The position numbers were made by a program, and so were the translations under genes. A stretch of 10,965 nt of DNA from Nitrospiraceae bacterium. Lineage in GTDB: Bacteria; Nitrospirota; Thermodesulfovibrionia; UBA6902. Under the pieces are notes generated by a model. The model was not told where the DNA came from. It was given only the letters and a program-made list of their open reading frames with translations, and searched no databases. Every line of letters begins with the position of its first letter. Within the stretch, counting starts at the first letter, position 1. Positions 6,357 to 10,965 of the stretch are shown here, piece after piece. Where the stretch lies: NCBI GenBank assembly GCA_020354155.1, contig CP070644.1, positions 1,672,889 to 1,683,853 of the forward strand, given 5' to 3'.

Positions 6357-7472
6357 TTACCCCTTTCTGACTCTCCCGCCGTCTATTGCCCTCTCCGTCC
6401 CTTTGACGATAATCCTCTCGCCCTTGTGCAGGCCTGACAGTATTTCCGTCATCCCTTCCTCTGTCTTTCCTGTCCTGACAAGCCTGAAGGTAATAACATC
6501 GTCACCGTCTACTGCATAGACGCCTGTGAGCTCTCCCCTGCGCACAAGTGCGCTTTCAGGAATAAAGAGCGCGGCTTTCGGGCCCACGGGGAATTTGACC
6601 TGTGCGTACAAACCACCCCGGAAGACACCCTGTTCTCCTGTCATATCAATTTTTACGGTAAAGGTCCGTGAACGGGGATCAATGTGATGAACGATTTCTC
6701 CGACGGTCCCTTCCCTCTGTACCTTGAGGGCATGAATGAAGATGTCAACGGGCATAGTGAGCCTGATCAAGGGAAGCAGTCCCTCGTCAACGGGGACCTC
6801 AACCCTGTATGAGGACTCTTCGATGACAAAGAGAGTCATGGCCGGGACCGTCATACTACCCCGATCAACCTTCCTCTCTGCAACGATTCCATCCACCGGT
6901 GACCTGATCGCTGTGTAGTCCATAAAGGCCTCTGCCTCCTGCAGGGCGGCCTCTGCCTTTTTCAGTGACTTCAGTGCCTGTTCATACCGAAGGCCCGCGA
7001 TATCCTTTTTTGCTTTCACTTCATCAAACTCCTGTTCTGTCACGGCCTTCTCCTCATGGAGTCTCCTGTACCGCTCGTAGGTTGTGAGCATGAGGTCTTT
7101 CTTCTCTCCGGTGATTTCCAGTCCTTTCCGCGCCTCCCCGAGGGCTTCCCGTGCTGCAGCAGCCCTTGACTCCACATCAGGTGAATGAATGAGAAGGAGC
7201 AGGTCTCCCTTCCGCACCCTTTCACCTGCAGCTACTTTTATCTCTCTCACCTCGCCCATAATCTTTGCTGACACAAGTGATGTGTTTGCCGCCGTGACCG
7301 TACCGGACGTTTCGTAGTAATCCATACTGTCGACGGACCTGACTTCTTCTATCACCACAGCGGTCACTTCCTGCCTTTCAATGCTATGGGCTCCGGGCTT
7401 GATCTTTTCATCACACCCGAAGATTGCCATCAGAGCGCATATAAGAATAAGGATTCCTTCTTCTCTTTTCAT
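6357..7472 (-). CDS. RND efflux periplasmic adaptor (membrane fusion protein), lipoprotein
   Basis: A 371-residue adaptor that bridges the RND permease and the TolC-like channel across the periplasm. The N-terminus (KREEG, hydrophobic run, then IFGC with Cys20) looks like a lipoprotein signal. Asp at +2 after the Cys would keep it in the inner membrane by the E. coli rule, as expected for an adaptor. Order: first lipoyl half-motif (about 66-98, IMGEVREIKVAAGERVRKGD), alpha-helical hairpin (about 101-182), second lipoyl half (IRSPVDGIVAERKVDRGSM, about 189-207), beta-barrel (about 220-297), and a membrane-proximal domain to the C-terminus. AAGGAG lies 7 nt before the ATG. The gene follows the TolC-like gene by 18 nt and precedes the permease by 39 nt, so the three are surely co-transcribed. 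Confidence 0.95.
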   Translation of the reverse strand: MKREEGILILICALMAIFGCDEKIKPGAHSIERQEVTAVVIEEVRSVDSMDYYETSGTVTAANTSLVSAKIMGEVREIKVAAGERVRKGDLLLLIHSPDVESRAAAAREALGEARKGLEITGEKKDLMLTTYERYRRLHEEKAVTEQEFDEVKAKKDIAGLRYEQALKSLKKAEAALQEAEAFMDYTAIRSPVDGIVAERKVDRGSMTVPAMTLFVIEESSYRVEVPVDEGLLPLIRLTMPVDIFIHALKVQREGTVGEIVHHIDPRSRTFTVKIDMTGEQGVFRGGLYAQVKFPVGPKAALFIPESALVRRGELTGVYAVDGDDVITFRLVRTGKTEEGMTEILSGLHKGERIIVKGTERAIDGGRVRKG

Positions 7473-7490
7473 GTGGTTCTCCTTATAAAA

Positions 7491-8831
7491 TCAAAATTCC
7501 TGATTCTGTATGAAGGTTTCTGAAAGCATCCCGCTCTGGTAGTACAGCACTGCCATTGCATTTCCATATTCATTCTCTGCTTCCACCAGCTGGGCCCGGG
7601 CGGTATTGAGCATAACCTGGGTATCGAGGAGATCAATCATCGGGGCAAGGGCATTCTCATACCTGGCCCGTACAAGTCTCAGGGCTTCCCCGGCCTCTTC
7701 AAGAATAGCCCGCGCCAGGTCGAGGGTCTGCTCTTTTTCTTTGACCCGTGTATAAGCCTCATAGACCCTGAACTGTATTTCCTGTTCCAGTGCCACTACG
7801 TTCTCACTGCTCTCATGCACTTTCGCTTTTGCCTTTTTTATTTTGTGATAGGCAGAGGCATCAAAAAAATTCCATTTCAGAAATCCCATGAGCAGATAAC
7901 TCTCCCCCTCGGGAGAGAAGGGGTCATTGTGATCATTCATCAGGTAACTGCCCCCCAGTCCTATTTCAGGGAGAAATGCTGATTTTTCCAGAGCCACTGC
8001 TTCCTGTGAACTCTCATACCGTAATCTCAGGGCTTTCAGATCCTCTCTCTGACGAGCGGCACCAAGGTATGTCTCTACAGCATGAAGAATAAGGTGAGGG
8101 ATACTGTCTGCCGCATCAACGGGTTCGGTCCTGCCGAGGAGGAGTCCGAGGGACCGTCTGGCAACCTCACGATCCCCCTGCGCCTTTACCAGCAGTGCCT
8201 CAGCCTTCTTATGAGCCGCTTCCGCCCGCAGAACGTCAGAGTATAATCCCGTCCCTGCATCATATCTGAGGGACGCCAGCCTCCTGTGTTCCCGGGCATC
8301 GTCTATACCCTCCCCTGCTGCCGCAGCGTATTCTGCGGCTGTTTGAACCTTGTGAAAGGATTGTATGACTTTCAGGATGACTTCTTCCTTTTTCATCAGG
8401 AACATCGCTTCCTGCGCCCCCAGCTCATTTTTGGCAATGCCTATTCCTTTATAGAGTCCGGGAACGAAGAGCGGCTGTTCAAAGCCGATGGAGGTCTGGA
8501 AGTCCGAGATATCATCGGGGTTGTTCAGTGAATCAATGGCAAAATCAGCCTGGGTAAATCTTTCCTGGTTAAGCTTTGCCATAAACCCGTAGGTAGGGTT
8601 GTCCGTTCTCTGATATCTCTCCTCGATGGTAAATTTCGGATAGAGATTGCCCTTCGCTGCATTGAGATTCTCTTTCTCTGCCTCTACTGTCCACCTGTAA
8701 GATTTCAGCCCCGGATTGTCGGACAGGGCGATACGCACAGCCTGCTCCAGGGTAAGCATTTCTCCGCTGGCTGAAGCGAAAGTAAATAGTGATGCCAGAA
8801 CCAGAAAAGGTAGCCCTCTCAATACCTTCAT
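7491..8831 (-). CDS. TolC-family outer-membrane efflux channel
   Basis: A 446-residue outer-membrane factor when started at 8831. I chose this ATG over the longer frame from 8888. It has AAGGAGG 6 nt upstream, and the protein then begins with a classic signal peptide (MKVLRGLPFLVLASLFTFAS, AXA-type cleavage after about residue 21). The 19 extra upstream codons would place a polar stretch before the signal and have no Shine-Dalgarno. The mature protein opens with LTLEQAVRIALSDNPGLKSY, the typical start of the first OEP repeat. It contains GTGLYSDVLRAEAAHKKAEA, the helical-hairpin motif, and a second repeat (about 255-435) with long heptad-like helices. It would trimerise as the exit duct of the pump. 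It is the first gene of the efflux operon. Confidence 0.94.
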   Translation of the reverse strand: MKVLRGLPFLVLASLFTFASASGEMLTLEQAVRIALSDNPGLKSYRWTVEAEKENLNAAKGNLYPKFTIEERYQRTDNPTYGFMAKLNQERFTQADFAIDSLNNPDDISDFQTSIGFEQPLFVPGLYKGIGIAKNELGAQEAMFLMKKEEVILKVIQSFHKVQTAAEYAAAAGEGIDDAREHRRLASLRYDAGTGLYSDVLRAEAAHKKAEALLVKAQGDREVARRSLGLLLGRTEPVDAADSIPHLILHAVETYLGAARQREDLKALRLRYESSQEAVALEKSAFLPEIGLGGSYLMNDHNDPFSPEGESYLLMGFLKWNFFDASAYHKIKKAKAKVHESSENVVALEQEIQFRVYEAYTRVKEKEQTLDLARAILEEAGEALRLVRARYENALAPMIDLLDTQVMLNTARAQLVEAENEYGNAMAVLYYQSGMLSETFIQNQEF

Positions 8832-8964
8832 GTACTGCCTCCTTTTCCCCATCGCCGGGTATTTCCAGACTGCTCTGTTATAACTCATATCACAGAAAAG
8901 GTAACGTACTTCTTAATGATTCATTTTTATTCTTCATATTCGGGTTAGAAATACGCTTATAGAG

Positions 8965-8973
8965 ATTATATCA
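8965..8973 (-). promoter_or_regulatory. Candidate extended -10 promoter of the efflux operon
   Basis: Read leftward the sequence is TGATATAAT, an exact extended -10 (TGnTATAAT). No good -35 is seen 16-18 bp upstream, which extended -10 promoters tolerate. Transcription would begin near 8958, giving a leader of about 127 nt before the 8831 start. I see no clear operator or leader structure in between. Confidence 0.45.
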
Positions 8974-9010
8974 GACAATGTATTCAATCAGCGTCCCGAA
9001 TGGGAAAGAG

Positions 9011-9048
9011 TGTCATTCCCCCTGACTGTCGCAGACAGTACCGGGGGG
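9011..9048. repeat. Hairpin element with TGTCAT end
   Basis: Starts TGTCATTCCCCC and folds with CCCCC (9018-9022) against GGGGGG (9043-9048) and ACTGTC (9025-9030) against GACAGT (9034-9039) around GCA. It continues with TCCAGCCTTCTT, similar to TCCAGCCTTTTA of the element at 9327-9421, so the two are relatives. Confidence 0.6.
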
Positions 9049-9091
9049 TCCAGCCTTCTTATTGAATCCCTTGAGAGACTATGGTACACCT

Positions 9092-9199
9092 TGTCATTCC
9101 GAGCCTGCCTGCGGTAGGCAGGAAGCTAAAGGATACGAGGAATCTTGGAACGTATTGCTATCATGAGACTCAAGATTTCTCCTGACCGTCGAAATGACA
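9092..9199. repeat. TGTCATTCCGAG...TCGAAATGACA palindrome with a nested CCTGCC palindrome
   Basis: Outer termini TGTCATTCCGAG and GTCGAAATGACA pair, as do the inner GAATCTTGG and CAAGATTTC. The right arm closely matches the right arms of copies A, B and C. The left arm is longer because CCTGCCTGCGGTAGGCAGG (9104-9122) sits directly after CCGAG, which looks like an insertion of one palindromic element into another. Confidence 0.65.
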
Positions 9200-9210
9200 A
9201 CAGAAAAACC

Positions 9211-9239
9211 TGTCATGCCGGACCTGCCTGTCGGCAGGC
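9211..9239. repeat. TGTCAT end joined to a CCTGCC/GGCAGG palindrome
   Basis: TGTCATGCCGGA is followed directly by CCTGCCTGTCGGCAGGC (9223-9239). The sequence then runs CTCGCTTCGCTCAG without a matching ATGACA end, so this looks like a truncated member of the same intergenic family. Confidence 0.5.
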
Positions 9240-9326
9240 TCGCTTCGCTCAGACACGAATACATTTTTAACCCTGCGGCCGACCTCTCTCACCTGGAATT
9301 ATCCTAAGGGATAAAAAGCTAACAGC

Positions 9327-9421
9327 TGTCATACTCCGGCATCGACCGGAGTATCCAGCCTTTTATTTTTCTCGATTCCCGCCCCTACCTACGGCAGGCA
9401 GGCCTGCCTGTCGGCATGACA
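9327..9421. repeat. TGTCATACTCCGG...GGCATGACA element with tandem GGCAGG palindromes
   Basis: Positions 9326-9370 are the reverse complement of 2928-2972 with one mismatch in 45, so this is an opposite-orientation copy of that element. The other half differs: here two GGCAGG palindromes are placed back to back (about 9384-9416), before the closing ATGACA at 9416-9421. The ends again are TGTCAT and ATGACA. Confidence 0.75.
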
Positions 9422-9467
9422 GGGACAAAGGTGGGGGTGATATTTCTTAAAGAACAGACAGGGTATC

Positions 9468-9495
9468 TTGACAAGTTAAAAATTACCGTTATCAT
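9468..9495 (+). promoter_or_regulatory. Sigma70-type promoter of the desaturase gene
   Basis: A perfect -35 TTGACA (9468-9473) and a -10 TATCAT (9490-9495, 5 of 6 consensus) are separated by 16 bp. Transcription would start near 9502, leaving about a 20-nt leader. GTGAGGT ahead of the ATG at 9522 is the likely ribosome site. Confidence 0.65.
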
Positions 9496-9521
9496 TTAAT
9501 TAAGGTAAGTGAGGTATAAAT

Positions 9522-10568
9522 ATGCCTGCTGAGAAAGGTTCTCATAAGACGCAGGGAAAAAAGCCCGACTGGTACAGGGCAACAGCCAGGTACGGGAAAC
9601 CCGATGCAAGAAAAGCGGCCTGGCAGATTCTTGACACCTTCATCCCCTATTTTGCCCTCTGGGCACTGATGATCTACACAGTCAAATCCGGAGTTTCCTA
9701 CTGGATTACCTTTGCCCTGGCCCTGGTGGCCTCAGTGCTGCTGGTGCGTATTTTTATCTTTTTCCATGACTGCTGTCACGGGTCTTTTTTTGCTTCTACC
9801 CGGGCAAACAGGATTTTGGGGTATGTATCAGGGATATTGACCTTTACCCCCTATGAAGACTGGCGGCGCTGCCACGCTATTCATCACTCCACCGTTGGAG
9901 ACCTGGACCGCAGGGGGACGGGCGATGTTACCCTCTTGACCGTCGATGAGTATCTGGCTGCATCAAGAGAAAAACGGTTTGGCTACCGGTTTTACAGAAA
10001 TCCCCTTGTCATGTTCGGACTCGGACCGATCTACATGTTTTTGTTCAGATTCCGGTTTCCCAGCAAGGGGGCAAGGAAACATGAGCGCAGGAGCGTGCTT
10101 ATTACCAATATCGCACTTATTGCCATTGTCCTTCTGGCGAGTTTCACTATCGGATTAAAGACATACCTTATCATCCAGCTGCCAATCATTCTCATTGCCG
10201 GGGCCATTGGTTTATGGCTGTTCTATATACAGCATGATTTTGAAGGGGTGTACTGGGCCCGTCATGAAGACTGGGACCAGATGAGGGCCTCGCTGGAAGG
10301 CTGCTCTTATTACAAGCTGCCCGGCATCCTGAAGTGGATTACCGGTAACATCGGACTGCATCACATCCACCATATAAGGCCCGGGATTCCCAATTACAAC
10401 CTGCAGCAGTGCTATAGAGAAACACCGGCCCTGCGGGATATCATCCCCCTGACGTTCTGCAAAAGCCTGAAGACTCCATGGCTGAACCTCTGGGATGAGA
10501 AGAAGGGGAAACTGGTAAGTTTCAGGTCAGTGAAGACACTGCATCATCAGGGCATCTTCCAGAGTTGA
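9522..10568 (+). CDS. Membrane fatty acid desaturase (delta-12/omega-6-like)
   Basis: A 348-residue integral-membrane non-haem diiron desaturase, which uses O2 and electrons from a ferredoxin or cytochrome to introduce a cis double bond into acyl chains. All three histidine boxes are present: HDCCH at 82-86 (HxxxH), HAIHH at 118-122 (HxxHH) and HHIHH at 280-284 (HxxHH). An extra conserved histidine lies in YIQHDFEGVYW (238). Hydrophobic segments flank the boxes at about 35-52, 58-80, 160-176, 190-210 and 214-236. The stretch HHSTVGDLDRRGTGDV after box 2 is typical of the omega-6/delta-12 group; exact regiospecificity cannot be read from sequence. No electron-donor domain is fused and no lipid genes adjoin. 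Repeat clusters flank it on both sides. The strong promoter suggests independent expression. Confidence 0.94.
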   Translation: MPAEKGSHKTQGKKPDWYRATARYGKPDARKAAWQILDTFIPYFALWALMIYTVKSGVSYWITFALALVASVLLVRIFIFFHDCCHGSFFASTRANRILGYVSGILTFTPYEDWRRCHAIHHSTVGDLDRRGTGDVTLLTVDEYLAASREKRFGYRFYRNPLVMFGLGPIYMFLFRFRFPSKGARKHERRSVLITNIALIAIVLLASFTIGLKTYLIIQLPIILIAGAIGLWLFYIQHDFEGVYWARHEDWDQMRASLEGCSYYKLPGILKWITGNIGLHHIHHIRPGIPNYNLQQCYRETPALRDIIPLTFCKSLKTPWLNLWDEKKGKLVSFRSVKTLHHQGIFQS

Positions 10569-10632
10569 GGATAAAGATTTCATAGTCTCTCAAGTATAGT
10601 TGAAACCCATTGTCAATCGAACTGATTTCTCC

Positions 10633-10673
10633 TGTCATTCCCCGACCTGCCTGCGACAGTCCGGAGGATGACA
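10633..10673. repeat. Short TGTCAT...ATGACA element
   Basis: A 41-bp element with TGTCATTCCCCG and CCGGAGGATGACA ends. CCTGCCTGCGACAG in the middle resembles a decayed GGCAGG palindrome. It is followed by GACTTAGC, the same joint as after the element at 2900-2971, then by the CCCCCTTTTTCAAAGGGGG unit. Confidence 0.6.
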
Positions 10674-10682
10674 GACTTAGCT

Positions 10683-10790
10683 CCCCCTTTTTCAAAGGGG
10701 GAATCAAACTGTTGGCTGTCACTTCGAACAGAGTGAGAAGTCGTATTCTTACTCAATGGCCAAAGATTTCTCCTGACCTTCGAAATGACA
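10683..10790. repeat. Composite palindromic repeat, copy C
   Basis: Hairpin CCCCCTTTTTCAAAGGGGG (10683-10701) plus a 74-bp imperfect palindrome (10717-10790), the same length as in copies A and B. It opens with the identical TGTCACTTCGAACAGAGTGA and ends TCGAAATGACA. The loop and right arm differ at several positions, so it is an older relative. The joining bases (ATCAAACTGTTGG) also differ from A and B. Confidence 0.8.
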
Positions 10791-10965
10791 GAGAAGGGAA
10801 GTCCGTGATTCACACTATTTACAGATAAGAAATTTTCCCCAGGAAGATCGCATCATGCATTCCCTTGTATCGAAACTGATGATGATTTTATAATAGTCAT
10901 ATACACAGTTTCCTGTAGACATTAATCACAAGACGTGGTAAGTATATAAGTAGTGCCCTATTATC
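10791..10965. other. AT-rich window end, no gene seen; possible rightward promoter
   Basis: No coding frame of note. TATAAT at 10889-10894 with TTGTAT at 10865-10870 (18-bp spacer) may be a weak rightward promoter for a gene beyond the window; the -35 is poor. Confidence 0.3.

Larger units (their letters stand above)
8974..9467. other. Repeat-rich spacer between the divergent efflux operon and desaturase gene
   Basis: No gene in either strand. The stretch is nearly filled with palindromic elements annotated separately at 9011-9048, 9092-9199, 9211-9239 and 9327-9421. Between them is ordinary AT-rich sequence (9240-9326). Confidence 0.6.

Noticed and set aside
3123..8831. Heavy-metal (CusCBA-type) efflux system
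   Set aside because: The permease has the DD motif and PREEEPQI region of the HAE-1-like group and lacks CusA-type TM motifs; the adaptor has no metal-binding Met/His-rich tail.
8832..8888. Longer start for the TolC-family gene at 8888
   Set aside because: No Shine-Dalgarno at 8888 and the extra residues would mask the signal peptide; AAGGAGG and the signal peptide support 8831.
10610..10828. Overlapping plus- and minus-strand frames of 60-72 codons
   Set aside because: They consist mostly of palindromic repeats, which keep both strands open by symmetry.

Overview
The window comes from a diderm (Gram-negative-type) bacterium. It encodes a tripartite RND efflux pump with an outer-membrane channel and a protein ending in an OmpA-type peptidoglycan-binding domain. 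GC content is moderate. The spacers are full of palindromic repeats (TGTCAT...ATGACA elements, CCTGCC/GGCAGG palindromes, CCCCCTTT...AAAGGGGG hairpins). Such clutter recalls Nitrospirota or former Deltaproteobacteria, but that is only an impression; no marker gene fixes the taxon. The O2-dependent fatty-acid desaturase argues against a strictly anaerobic lifestyle.

Layout: (1) 302-1567 (+) encodes a fusion of a cytoplasmic PilZ (c-di-GMP receptor) domain, one transmembrane helix, a Pro/Glu-rich linker and a periplasmic OmpA-like domain. (2) 1721-2195 (-) is a BrnT/BrnA-type toxin-antitoxin pair with overlapping genes. Its promoter carries three TATACC direct repeats at exact 11-bp spacing, and the toxin gene appears nearly leaderless. 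(3) 2196-3122 is a repeat mosaic with one doubtful ORF whose 3' end lies inside a repeat. (4) 3123-8831 (-) is an efflux operon in the order TolC-like channel, lipoprotein membrane-fusion protein, RND permease. It is tightly spaced and preceded by a possible extended -10 promoter. (5) 8974-9467 is a second repeat cluster. (6) 9522-10568 (+) is a stand-alone membrane fatty-acid desaturase with a good sigma70-type promoter. (7) 10569-10965 is a third repeat cluster followed by AT-rich sequence.

The three pump proteins form one functional unit spanning inner membrane, periplasm and outer membrane. The PilZ-OmpA protein could couple c-di-GMP level to something anchored at the cell wall. The desaturase would change membrane fluidity. 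No regulator of the pump is encoded here. The most unusual items are the PilZ-TM-OmpA architecture, the 11-bp operator-like repeats at brnT, and the repeat mosaic: a 106-bp pair differing at 2 positions, a third more distant copy, and small GC-rich palindromes apparently nested inside larger hairpins.
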